A stretch of DNA of 12,348 nucleotides from Echinostoma caproni (taxonomy: Eukaryota > Platyhelminthes > Trematoda > Plagiorchiida > Echinostomatidae), in assembly GCA_900618425.1 (NCBI GenBank), contig UZAN01045441.1:1-12348 (forward strand). The letters run 5' to 3'. This document shows positions 1 to 7,605 of this stretch, piece after piece. The first letter of the stretch is position 1, and every line of letters begins with the position of its first letter. The translations under genes and the position numbers were made by a program. The notes beneath the pieces are model-generated. The model was not told where the DNA came from. It searched no databases and worked only from the letters and a program-made list of their open reading frames with translations.

Positions 1-117
1 TACCCGTATCAAGATTCACATAATCGTGCCGCAAGGTCGCAGGAAACTCATCAGACAGGAAGGATTCATCAAATAAAAAAGAAGAGGAGCGAGTCTATAG
101 ATTCGTTTCGACCTTGA
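1..117 (+). CDS. Open frame cut by the left edge, possible last-exon end (uncertain)
   Basis: A frame is open from the first base to a TGA at 115-117, 38 codons, with a basic, polar tail (RIHQIKKKRSESIDSFRP). No splice acceptor or start can be judged because the window cuts it. The opposite strand is also open over 1-75 and reads as an equally natural peptide (DEFPATLRHDYVNLDTG), so the sequence does not decide which strand, if either, codes. At this base composition open frames of this length are common by chance. I do not recognise a family in either reading. Confidence 0.15.
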   Translation, partial: YPYQDSHNRAARSQETHQTGRIHQIKKKRSESIDSFRP

Positions 118-667
118 AAATTGAAAACGTGAGCCCACTAAGAGTGACCACAAAACGGGTTTATGAGTCGTTTCTCAGAATTCTGTCATCCAAACCTTGC
201 CCGTCTCAAATCAAACTGATTATGGAAACAGAGATCATTCCGGAGCTGCACTTCGGAGTTTCGGAAAAATGCAACATTCTTATACTCGGATCCGGAAAAC
301 ATTGCTTCAACTTCGCAAGCCATCAGTATTTCATGATTTGATTTTATGCTTTGTTGTTTTTCCCCGTGAAAAGAGTAATCCTTGCTTAATTTGGGGAAGG
401 AGGGGTGATGTTATGGCTTATAGCGTACATGATTGTTGTCAAATTGATTGATCAATTTATCGGTTAATCGATTGACTGACTGTTGGAATGCTGGCTTGAC
501 GGCACTTGCATGTAGTGAAACGTGTTCGCCGGAGTCGGCCTGCCTGCCTGCCTTCCTACATACTGATCTTTCCTGCTTGTTCCCCGGTTTGTGTATCGGC
601 TACATATTTGCTGTTTACAATAAACTTACTGCTTCATTTGCCTACTAATTTGGGACACTTATTTCAG
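118..667. other. Non-coding stretch, probable intron end
   Basis: No convincing gene. Short open frames overlap each other in different phases and none has recognisable content. A short run of CCTG units sits at 539-552. The right end has the shape of an intron 3' end: a TACTAAT branch-point-like heptamer at 643-649, a pyrimidine-leaning tract, and ATTTCAG ending at 667. Confidence 0.4.
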
Positions 668-766
668 TTTCTGGAGGCGTCAATTCCAACGTTGAATTCA
701 TTCAAGTGCCGCCAAACAGTTGGGATTTTAATGTAATTGAAACATTTCCCAGTATTAGAAAAGGGG
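668..766 (+). CDS. Candidate internal coding exon, 99 nt, phase 1-1
   Basis: This is the best-formed exon in the window. Its left edge is TTATTTCAG, with TACTAAT about 18 bases upstream of the AG. Its right edge is GGGG followed by GTAAGT, a textbook donor at 767-772. Between them one frame is fully open: two bases complete a codon, 32 codons follow, and one base starts the next. The exon is therefore symmetric (phase 1-1), a pattern common in modular extracellular proteins. The peptide begins SGGVNSNVEFIQVPP and ends VIETFPSIRKG; it is not low-complexity and I do not recognise its family. A second frame is open through 733 but stops before the donor. Confidence is limited because it rests on splice-site quality and natural composition alone, with no homology and no flanking exon fixed. 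Confidence 0.35.
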
Positions 767-1244
767 GTAAGTTAGCTATCTGGAATGTTGTCGTCATTGG
801 TCAGGGTGTGGTACGTATTATAGAAAAATGACAAATTCTGTTGGGCGGTCAACTGGGTGAACCTTATGCTAAAGCGACTTCTACAATGCTCACAAAGGAA
901 GAAGGGTAAATAAAACATGGACGATATAAAAGTCCAATACCTGTATCAGGTCAATAGGTCATTTCGGTAAACATATTCTATTTGTATTTCTTACAATGGC
1001 TTTGTTGTTTTGTAAATGATGCATCAACAACCACGGTCAAAATTGAGTAATGGTATATTTTAATGACCTTCCGCTGATATAAGCAAAGACATAAGTGGAT
1101 GTTATATCAGATACGGTGCGTCTAATATGGAGCTTCTTCAATTTATCCTTCGATTCCGTGAAGGAGGCTTGGAAAACTGAGCATTGAGAGGAAAAAATGT
1201 GATTAAAGTCGGTGTTGCAAGAGTTTTGTATGTGCTTATGCATG
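767..1244. other. Non-coding stretch (intron-like)
   Basis: This follows the GTAAGT donor. No frame stands out on either strand and no repeat was recognised. A - strand frame at 1037-1267 translates the following TA tract (YIYIYI) and is an artefact. Confidence 0.4.
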
Positions 1245-1263
1245 TATATATATATATATATAT
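1245..1263. repeat. (TA)n microsatellite
   Basis: About nine and a half uninterrupted TA units. The flanks TGTGC (1231-1235) and GCACA (1264-1268) are mutually complementary, so the tract could extrude as a short hairpin. Confidence 0.95.
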
Positions 1264-1819
1264 GCACACACGTATACCTTGAATGATCATGGTACTTAGT
1301 GAGTCGTAACCCACATCACATTCTTCCGAGCCTAGAAGACGGAACTGGAGGTTCCATCCTGGACGATCAGAAGTTTTGTTCATACACGTATGTAATACCT
1401 GACACAAACACAACTCTTCTTTATGGAACCGTTGAAATGCGGTGAATTTAAAGACAACCGGTGCAAGAATTGTTTCGATGTGCGATGTCAATGTGTCAAC
1501 CATACAAAAAGTGTGTGGCATTCCCGTATCTGAACCTTGTCGGGAACGGTACGGACAGCGTACATCCAGTAGTGTAGGGCAGTGATTTTGGTATACTAGC
1601 ATTGTATTGCTCGGGGATTCGTTCGCTGGTAACTATCATCTCACTCACTGATAAAAGAGAGCTTGAGAAAAGAAATCAATAGACGCTGGGATATGTTTGA
1701 ATAGGGAAAGATTGCTTGAAAACATAGTTGATTAGAAACAATCTATTTGATTTAGTATTCAACACATCCGAGTTTACGTGAATTTTGTGAAACATAGAAT
1801 CGACTACATGCTTTAATGT
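1264..1819. other. No supported gene; long - strand open frame noted
   Basis: A 154-codon open frame runs on the - strand from 1602 to 1138. Its last third crosses the (TA)n tract, which argues against coding. Codons before the tract look moderately protein-like and cysteine-containing (HIETILAPVVFKFTAFQRF), but no family is recognised, and the + strand is equally broken in all frames. With about 6% stop codons expected per triplet, one open frame of this size is near what chance gives in 12 kb. It could be part of an unrecognised dispersed repeat. Confidence 0.25.
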
Positions 1820-1836
1820 TATATATATATATATAT
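1820..1836. repeat. (TA)n microsatellite
   Basis: About eight TA units in an AT-rich context. Nothing else is attached to it. Confidence 0.95.
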
Positions 1837-3070
1837 TATCACTTGAATCACGGAAGAAAATGACTATTCGTTGAAGAAAGTTTGTTTGGAATATGCTTGG
1901 CAGTTTATCGGAAATACTTCTTCTCTCACGAGAGATGATATTTGATTGGATTAACTGTTTTCGGTTTGTAATGTAGCCGACGTATTCAACTCGCGTCAAG
2001 TCAGTCTATGTACCAATTGGAGTGATGAGGTACAGACTAGAAACGTGCTAAAACGAGTGAGAAGTAAAAGAAAAAGTCTTTTTTTACAAAAGGAAGAGCA
2101 TATGGATGCAAAAGGCAATCATACAGGTCCATAATGATAGATTTCCGGGTTGCAAAGATACGGGCAAGATATGGGAAAATATCATTTTGGTAAGTAATAG
2201 TGCGTGCTCGGAAAAACCGAAATGGGGAATGGGTACACGGATGACACATCTATCAAGATAGGTAGCGAGTTTCACTGGAAAGTGCATAGCTGGTGAAACG
2301 ATCGCATACATCAAAGTACTTGCACTAAGTAGAACAAACCCAAAAATTGTGGATCAAACCACCGTAATGGGAAAGGAAATTAGTTATTCTGGAAATCGGG
2401 GGGATTTCTTTTTTCACCCGGACCGGATAAAAGTAATCGGGAACAGCAGACGCAGTGTGCAAGCCCACAGGCGATCGTAAAACTAAGAATTGCATTTTGG
2501 GGAACGGCAAGCAGGTTGGAATCCTCAGGCCGTACTTTGAATGATTTTAACCTACTTGTGCCAGAAAAGTCATGTAATAAACTGAACTCGGGTTATATTA
2601 CGGCGTTTGAAATCACGTAGTTGTAAGCCTGATCATTGAAACAGTTCCCATAATGGGCGCAGATTTAGGCAGTGAAGAAGTTGGAGGAACGTAGTAGGAT
2701 CATTTTAGAGAGCAGTCAGAAAGATCGTGAAAGAAAGTGCCGCAATAGGATTTCTAGAACGCTNTAGAACGCTTAGTAGACTAAAGGAAGGTTGAGTAAA
2801 CCGTAATATCTGATGAAGAAGGTATGGAATGAACCACGTGGTGACCGCAGCAAGAGTTGAAAATGATCCGCAAACAAATTGTTCGGGATTATGAGCGTTA
2901 GACATGAAAGTCATTCACATTAAAAACATTAAGTCGAAAACGTTCAACGGCATCAAAGTACAAAACCCGGTCGACCAATTATAGACTCTTGGTGGCGGGT
3001 TTTATTAGGATAGATCTCCAGCGATCAGGGCTGCCTCCAGAAGATGCACAAACTGAAACCTGGGCAACAC
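1837..3070. other. No supported gene; several short - strand open frames
   Basis: The - strand holds a 69-codon frame at 2914-2705 with a true ATG, hydrophobic in its middle and end, and a frame at 2510-2325 overlapped by another open phase. None shows a recognisable domain, and the first contains an ambiguous base between duplicated 9-mers. On the - strand just below the candidate at 3071-3283 there is an acceptor-like GGTTTCAG, then 15 open codons and a stop overlapping AATAAA near 3010. This could be a tiny terminal exon but is unproven. Confidence 0.3.
2755..2773. repeat. 9-bp direct duplication around an unknown base
   Basis: TAGAACGCT occurs at 2755-2763 and again at 2765-2773, with a single N between them at 2764. 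A perfect short duplication flanking an ambiguous base is typical of an assembly or gap-closing seam rather than biology. Confidence 0.8.
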
Positions 3071-3283
3071 TTAGCGTATGCTGTTCAGATAAACCTTGAA
3101 CTGGAGAAAGGACAATGGAGGAGAGTCATGAATCTTGTTATATTCGATTTGCTCCAGGAGATTTTGAAGTTCATCCAGAGAGGTAGCACCACCTCCTTCA
3201 CCTAATGAAACCGCTTGTGTTATTGAGATGAATGCACAGGCAGTAGCGTATGTAATAAGTCTAGCGGAAAGTTCTGTCCGTTT
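3071..3283 (-). CDS. Candidate small secreted-type frame or exon (uncertain)
   Basis: A - strand frame is open from just after a TAG (3284-3286) to TAA at 3071-3073, 70 codons, with no ATG, so a start would have to come from an upstream exon. Residues about 8-26 (ARLITYATACAFISITQAV) look like a signal-peptide core with a plausible cleavage site before LGEGGG. The rest is acidic then mixed (SLDELQNLLEQIEY, then SFLQFKVYLNSIR), with no recognised family. An internal AAG|GTTTAT could be a weak donor; paired with GGTTTCAG downstream it would make a 42-nt intron, a size seen in flatworm genes, and add 15 codons before a stop overlapping AATAAA. Alternatively TTTCATTAG at the centre could be an acceptor. 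Open frames of 70 codons are expected by chance here, so support is composition only. Confidence 0.22.
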   Translation of the reverse strand, partial: KRTELSARLITYATACAFISITQAVSLGEGGGATSLDELQNLLEQIEYNKIHDSPPLSFLQFKVYLNSIR

Positions 3284-3354
3284 CTATTCCAACGGGTTTC
3301 GACACGTAAGGACAAGTTTATTTGGTGCATGTGTGCCTCTCTATTTTTATAACT

Positions 3355-3369
3355 TATATATATATATAT
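3355..3369. repeat. (TA)n microsatellite next to the mariner
   Basis: About seven TA units ending where the mariner left-end-like sequence begins. Mariner elements insert into TA dinucleotides, so this tract is a natural target. Confidence 0.9.
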
Positions 3370-3396
3370 TGATGTGGCAACTTAAGTAAAACGAGG
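3369..3396 (+). repeat. Probable mariner left terminal inverted repeat
   Basis: The stretch GTGGCAACTTAAGTAA at 3374-3389 resembles the TTGGCAACTAAGTAAT core of terminal repeats of mellifera-type mariners, as I recall them, and lies at the expected end of the element against a TA tract. The matching right-end repeat was not found within the bases after the transposase. Identification is by eye. Confidence 0.5.
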
Positions 3397-4149
3397 TTGA
3401 TTACCTTGATTCCGACCTTTATGATGAGCCACGTTCTAGGCGACCATCTGTGATCCACGACGATGTTGTTAAAGCCATGTTAGGGCAAGATCATTCAGGG
3501 ACAGTATCAGAGACATCAGAAAGGCTTAATTCAGCTGAGCAAACCGTTTCGGACCATATTATGAAGATAGGATTGGTGTGGAAATATCCGAGATGGGTGA
3601 AACATGAATTAGGTCAGAAGAATTTGGGGTGATCGCGTTGTCATATGCCAATCTCCTGCTGTGAACGAAAATGAGCCCTTATTGAAGCGGATAAAGGTTG
3701 TCTATTTGGTAAGACATTCGAGGGGCAATGCATTATGAGCTTTTGAAACCAACCAAAAATCTCAATTTGGAGAAGTGTTGTCGGCAACTGGACAATTTGA
3801 ACATAGCAGTCCAAGAAAAGAGGCCGGCGCTGTTCAATAAGAATATCATATAACGTCATGATAGTGCCAGGCCCCATACTGCTTTGGGGACTCGTCAAAA
3901 AAAATGTAGAACTGGGCTGGAAAATTCTGTCGCATCCACCATATTCCAAGGAATTAGCACCCTCCGACTATCACTTGTTTTTGTCCTTACAAAATATTTT
4001 GAAGCACATAAAGTTCAAAAATGAAGAGTATATCAAACAGACACTAGTTCATTTTATCGCATCAAAAGATAAAACATTTAAAAGGGATATGCAAATTGCG
4101 CTCACGCTGGCAAGGAAAAATTAATACTAACGGCAATTATATTATTTAA
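3390..4149 (+). pseudogene. Mariner transposase, dead (frameshifts, stop, two deletions)
   Basis: The transposase is spread over all three + frames. Frame one (3390-3632) holds DEPRSRRPS, the linker after the first helix-turn-helix, then a degenerate second DNA-binding part ending WVKHEL. A shift near 3631 leads to DRVVICQSPAVNENEPLLKRI. The family's next segment, with the TGDEKW catalytic motif, is deleted at about 3690-3696, so the first aspartate is gone. After another shift, AMHYELLKPT to RPALFNKNII is followed by a stop (3851-3853) and HDSARPH with the second aspartate (3860-3862). The run of eight A at 3897-3904 is one longer than expected and shifts the frame; then LGWKILSHPPYSKELAPSDY carries the third aspartate (3966-3968). 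Reading across the shift, 34 residues separate the last two aspartates, the mariner D34D signature. The C-terminal NGNYII is in yet another frame. Confidence 0.92.
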
Positions 4150-4509
4150 TAAAGATTATTGACGGTAGGAAACTTTTTTGTTTTCTCTTATTCTAAAAAC
4201 ACAGAGAATTTTCCGGTATACCTAATATGCATCCAAGAAGAATCTCTTACGTGCATCATAAATCTAGTTAAATATTGTAGGCACATACTGGCGACGCTTT
4301 CTTGTCTAATATGGTTTCAGGATATATCCAATGTAGGTTCTGCATATGTATTTTCATTGGGATCGATGGCTATTTCACATGAAATAAGTCATTAGGATTT
4401 AACAAGGTAGTTTTAGTAGAGGAGATTAGAAACTGTCGGTATGAATTTATAAGACCTACTCGGTCAACACTGCAAAGTACAAGGTATCGTAATTGGTAAG
4501 ATATTCACA
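4150..4509. other. AT-rich non-coding DNA after the mariner
   Basis: It begins with AT-rich sequence including TTTAATAAAG, which may be the transposon's own 3' end. A frame at 4159-4395 is open but has no recognisable content. No right-end mariner repeat was seen. Confidence 0.4.
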
Positions 4510-4590
4510 ATGGGAAGAATTCGCATTTCTGGTGATAACCAACTTGTCAATGGAAGAAGCCTGGTTTCCAAGTCTGGCAGTGCTATCAAG
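4510..4590 (+). CDS. Candidate first (or internal) coding exon with strong donor
   Basis: ATG at 4510 sits in a good initiation context (ACAATGG). The frame runs 27 codons to ATCAAG followed by GTGAGT at 4591-4596, a near-consensus donor, ending in phase 0. The peptide starts MGRIRISGDNQLVNG and ends KSGSAIK; no family is recognised. The frame is also open upstream to a TAA at 4450-4452, adding 19 natural-looking codons (GQHCKVQGIVIGKIF), so it could be an internal exon. AGs at 4476-4477 and 4482-4483 would give phase 1 starts, which would match the end phase of 668-766, but neither has a good pyrimidine tract. The evidence is the donor and composition only. Confidence 0.28.
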
Positions 4591-5600
4591 GTGAGTCGTA
4601 ATCGATGAAGATGTCAGCACTTTACGTACATTTTCGGATGAAAAAGCAGTTTAGTGGTCTGAGCAGCTGACAGGGGCTCGTTTATCACACAACATATTTC
4701 GGGGTTGGCTAAAAAGAAGCTATCACGCTAGACGCCGAATGTAGTTGGCGCGGTTGCCAACAATTACCGCATCTAATACTTAAGTGCTAGAGATGGCGAA
4801 AATATTTGGGACCGACTTGGGCGGCGGGAATTACAAACAAATAAAAATGAACTTATTAAAGTGGATTTGGATGAGAAGTAATGAAGATCTTCCTCACCCT
4901 CAGTTAAAAAGTTTAAATTTGACTCACTTCCCACAACGTCATTTTCAATGTCAGCCAACGTTCTTGGGGTAGAAGCACTCGTACATTCTTGCATCATTTC
5001 TCACGATCTCATTGAGTTTCTCCTTGAGCAAGCTAAAGTTACTTGAACTGATAGATGAAACGATCATTTCATTTACGAAATGTTTGATACGAACCAGGCG
5101 CGACTGAGTTCAAAGGTATCGTTCATTACAAAGATGACTTGTGTTATGGAGTGAAAGTGCTTTATTAGTAAAAAAATGATACTCTAATACTTTTTGGAAA
5201 ACATACGGAATGACATCTAATAGAACACATGTGGTTAGGTTGAGTAGTCATGACTAGATCAGGAAACGAGTTTTACTGGCGAGTAGTTCGGTGACGATAA
5301 CCCCTTGACAGTGGCCGCTTGATTGCAGTTTCGAGAATCTGTTTCTATTCTTGCTGTCATAGAATGTGGAACGTGTGAAGCAAATGTGTTTTGTGGGACA
5401 CAGCAGCAGGTGGAAACGGGAATCAAGTAATCATTTGATTTAATTTCGGTATGATGTTGCATAAAATTGTGTTGTTTTGTATGCGATAGCCTATGAAGAG
5501 ATCATTTAGACCAAGGTATAAACATTGAGCGCGCATTGTTTCAAAATCGGCTCTGATAGAGCGAGCTGCTGTCATCCAGTGCTTGATTTTTAATTTTTAG
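4591..5600. other. Non-coding stretch (intron-like)
   Basis: No recognised gene or repeat. Small hairpins are visible: GTTGGC/GCCAAC at 4744-4761 and CATTTC/GAAATG at 5065-5082. A 67-codon - strand frame with a true ATG (5462-5259) contains a CCC run and reads plausibly but matches nothing I know. The right end has a long T-rich tract and TTTTTAG ending at 5600. Confidence 0.35.
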
Positions 5601-5690
5601 TGTCACAACAAAGTTTCTTTACCGAACTCTCGTATTCCGTTTTTCATCAATGATGAACCTTTGGGACTACATATTTATAACTCAAACTGA
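5601..5690 (+). CDS. Candidate terminal exon after a strong acceptor (frame ambiguous)
   Basis: TTGATTTTTAATTTTTAG is a strong AT-rich acceptor ending at 5600. Read in phase 0, which is the phase left by 4510-4590, the exon gives 29 codons starting CHNKVSLPNSRIPFF and ending LGLHIYNSN, then TGA at 5688-5690. Read one base later it gives a 40-codon alternative that runs past 5690 and ends LVRNRR. Both are natural-looking, so the acceptor is better supported than either frame. No family is recognised. T-rich AG sites are frequent in AT-rich DNA, so confidence is low. Confidence 0.18.
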   Translation, partial: CHNKVSLPNSRIPFFINDEPLGLHIYNSN

Positions 5691-5829
5691 AGCCAAACAG
5701 TTAGTTCGCAATAGGAGATAGTACTGATTCAACTTATTAACATATTTATTTCGTAGGTTTTCCTAATTTTTATTCAAGTCCACCATTCGCAATGCAGGTA
5801 TTTTTCCGTTTGAAGAATGACACTGCTGA

Positions 5830-6096
5830 AAATATATTTTGGTTTCCGAACCCCAAAACGAACATCCGTTAATTCAGAAATACGCTCGATATCCTAGAAA
5901 ATTTATTGGAATCATGTATTCAACAGGAACATCTGTTCCTCTATCTGGCATTTTCAGAGACAGTGTTCCATGCAGTATGATTCGATTCACTGCCGATCAG
6001 TCAGAAATATTCACTTCTCAATTACCCTTTCGTTGCGGTTTTACGAGTCCCTATTATTCACCGAAATACCGTTTCACTTCGAATGATATGAAGTAA
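5830..6096 (+). CDS. Open frame with a faint CUB-like tail (very uncertain)
   Basis: A frame is open from after a TGA at 5827-5829 to TAA at 6096, about 88 codons without an early ATG. A CAG at 5875-5877 could be an acceptor in phase 0, but its tract is poor. The segment from FIG through GTSVP to MIRFTADQS and CGF is arranged like the C-terminal half of a CUB domain (Gly, then x-Pro, then a hydrophobic-R-F-x-x-D strand, then GF). The cysteine expected after the glycine is replaced, and the overall match is weak. It could equally be chance; about a handful of frames this long are expected in the window. Nearby sequence offers no supporting exon. Confidence 0.13.
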   Translation, partial: KYILVSEPQNEHPLIQKYARYPRKFIGIMYSTGTSVPLSGIFRDSVPCSMIRFTADQSEIFTSQLPFRCGFTSPYYSPKYRFTSNDMK

Positions 6097-6442
6097 AAAC
6101 TTCAGAAGATGTGAAAAGGGTTTTGTGCTGCGAGCATCAAAAAATCACACCTTTGTGATAAGTATAGAGCACATGAACTGAAATACGTTAGAAATGTTGC
6201 ACAAAAGGTTATTACTAAGTTTATGAAAGCATACGGTTTTTTCTTCTGGCAAACGTCGGGGACATAAATCTTGATGTACAGGTTCCTTAAACCGATGATC
6301 ACTAGGTGTAGTATGACCGAGGATGTGTTCGACGATTTAATATTTTAAGCAGTCAAAGGCCCTGAAATCTTACTGTTAGAATATTGGGCGGTGAAGGTCG
6401 CTGATAACTTGATAAAAATATAACGTCTCTATCATCTTATAA
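6097..6442. other. No supported feature
   Basis: Short open frames only, on both strands, none recognisable and no repeats seen. Confidence 0.4.
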
Positions 6443-6892
6443 CCCTGTTACGGGTGCTTATTGGAACATAGTAGGTCTCTGGTTAATTGGGCACAGGCTT
6501 TTTCAGTCTTAGCAGTCAGCACGCTTAGTTATTTTTTTCCAGTCTTCCTTTTGATACTCCCACCGCTTTCTGTACAATATTTCTTTGGCAACTCTCCCCT
6601 CTGCATAATTCACAAAAGACTGACAAAAACCATTAGGTTACATAAACCTAATCTTAACTCAAATCAACTTGAAAATGACCGTTATTGGATCACAGGCGAT
6701 GATAAAAACAATTTCTACCTGCCTGTGGCATTTAAAGAAAGGGAAACACTTGCCTCCACTTCGATTTTTACGATAAAGCCATTTGAATTTTTTTATGTTG
6801 ATTGGTTTCGCTTCTTTTTACTGTATTGTGTACTGACTTGCATGATGTGTTTAACTGTTGCAAGCACTGAAGCTTACATTTCAGTCAACTGA
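6443..6892 (+). CDS. Hydrophobic open frame, possible terminal exon of a membrane protein
   Basis: A frame is open from 6443 to TGA at 6890-6892, among the longest in the window that is not from a transposon. There is no ATG before the hydrophobic part; the nearest possible start is TTG at 6461. A strong acceptor, TTATTTTTTTCCAG, ends at 6542. An exon starting at 6543 would be phase 1, as left by 668-766, giving about 115 codons. Predicted features by eye: a hydrophobic stretch (FFPVFLLILPPLSVQYFF), a polar central loop with several N and K, and a second hydrophobic stretch (WFRFFLLYCVLTCMMCLTVA) near the C-terminus, followed by a 9-residue tail. No family is recognised and no AATAAA follows closely. 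T-rich DNA makes Phe/Leu-rich frames by chance, so this stays weak. Confidence 0.2.
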   Translation, partial: PCYGCLLEHSRSLVNWAQAFSVLAVSTLSYFFPVFLLILPPLSVQYFFGNSPLCIIHKRLTKTIRLHKPNLNSNQLENDRYWITGDDKNNFYLPVAFKERETLASTSIFTIKPFEFFYVDWFRFFLLYCVLTCMMCLTVASTEAYISVN

Positions 6893-7429
6893 CAATTGAG
6901 CCTTACACGTCATGCATCCAAACCCCATTCACTAATGGGACCAACCAGCAATTACTGTGAAACGCAACCGTAGGAAAAATTGTTGTAACGAGTAGTTATC
7001 GGTGTTCTTCTTTCAAATCATCTGTACTTCCCACGCCATAGTTGTGGAGAACTAATGATGGTCGGGTGACAGGTTTTGTCCTCTTGGTAGTTCAGTGTGC
7101 CAGATGATCGTAATCTATGCTCAGTCACTAATCCCGCTGTAATCAATTATCACGGATGAGTAAGCCTGTTTCCCCCAATGTCAGTTTCAATTACCATATT
7201 CATTCAGCTGGTAAAAGCTAATCAGCACAGGTTGTTTCAGCCAATTTGAAAGCAGGGAATTGCGAACAAGCTCGTTTTCGATAAATTCCTCGTNNNNCGT
7301 CTATCTAATACAGTTATATAAATGGGTAATAGGCATATCACATTTGCATAATGTTTGACGTGTGTATGCGGAGTGGATTAGTGAATATAATTAAATGATT
7401 GTGTGTGGTTTACAAAAAAAATTGCGGTG
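6893..7429. other. No supported gene; contains an assembly gap
   Basis: Four Ns lie at 7294-7297, flanked on both sides by CGT. No coding or repeat content was recognised. The right end merges into the probable 3' flank of the Penelope-like element. Confidence 0.4.
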
Positions 7430-7507
7430 GAGGGTGGATGAGAATAGAGTTGTTTAAAATAAGGGTTAGGACAGAGTCAAGGTTAACCATCACCTGTTTG
7501 GGGCACA

Positions 7508-7548
7508 GGGTCAATGGAATGGGCCAGTGGGTCATGGAACTGGTCAGT
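7508..7548. repeat. Imperfect two-unit tandem repeat, 21 + 20 bp
   Basis: Unit one (7508-7528) and unit two (7529-7548) both read GGGTCA, then ATGGAA or TGGAA, and end in GCCAGT or GTCAGT. The second unit is contained in a perfect inverted repeat GAACTG-gt-CAGTTC (7537-7550). Confidence 0.75.
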
Positions 7549-7569
7549 TCTAATCATACGATTAAATTC

Positions 7570-7588
7570 ACTACATGACCATTGTAGT
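7570..7588. repeat. Small hairpin ACTACA/TGTAGT
   Basis: Perfect 6-bp stem with a 7-base loop, just downstream of the Penelope-like stop codon. Short enough to be chance. Confidence 0.5.
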
Positions 7589-7605
7589 TGAAGTGCTTTA
7601 ACAAA

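Larger units (their letters stand above)
3369..4149 (+). mobile_element. Decayed, internally deleted mariner-family DNA transposon
   Basis: The element runs from the left-end repeat against the (TA)n tract to the transposase C-terminus (NGNYII then TAA at 4147-4149). A full mariner is about 1.3 kb; this copy keeps about 0.78 kb. Two blocks are missing: the 5' untranslated region plus roughly the first 60 transposase residues, and about 40 residues around the first catalytic aspartate. No right terminal repeat or target-site duplication was found, so the right boundary is the coding end only; AT-rich sequence after 4150 may include the lost 3' end. The copy cannot make transposase, and without a second terminal repeat it is probably immobile. 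Confidence 0.85.
7430..7605 (-). other. Probable 3' non-coding tail of the Penelope-like element
   Basis: This lies directly downstream, on the - strand, of the GIY-YIG stop codon. It holds an imperfect tandem repeat and two small hairpins. The true 3' end of the element is not fixed; I place it loosely at the A-rich run near 7412-7420 (T-rich on the - strand). Confidence 0.4.

Noticed and set aside
48..54. CTGATGA on the - strand near the left edge, as another hammerhead
   Set aside because: No stem II followed by GAAA in the expected distance.
1138..1602. 154-codon - strand open frame as a gene
   Set aside because: Crosses a (TA)n tract, shows no recognisable motif and is near chance length for the window.
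3641..3949. 102-codon - strand open frame
   Set aside because: Antisense shadow of the mariner transposase remnant.
6930..6965. Third hammerhead-like copy (CTAATGGGACCAACCAG then GTGAAACGC)
   Set aside because: Core is altered, stem II does not pair and the rest of the SINE is absent; similarity is too thin.
7463..7470. GGGTTAGG as a telomere-repeat trace in the Penelope-like tail
   Set aside because: Only one unit; an 8-base match is expected by chance.
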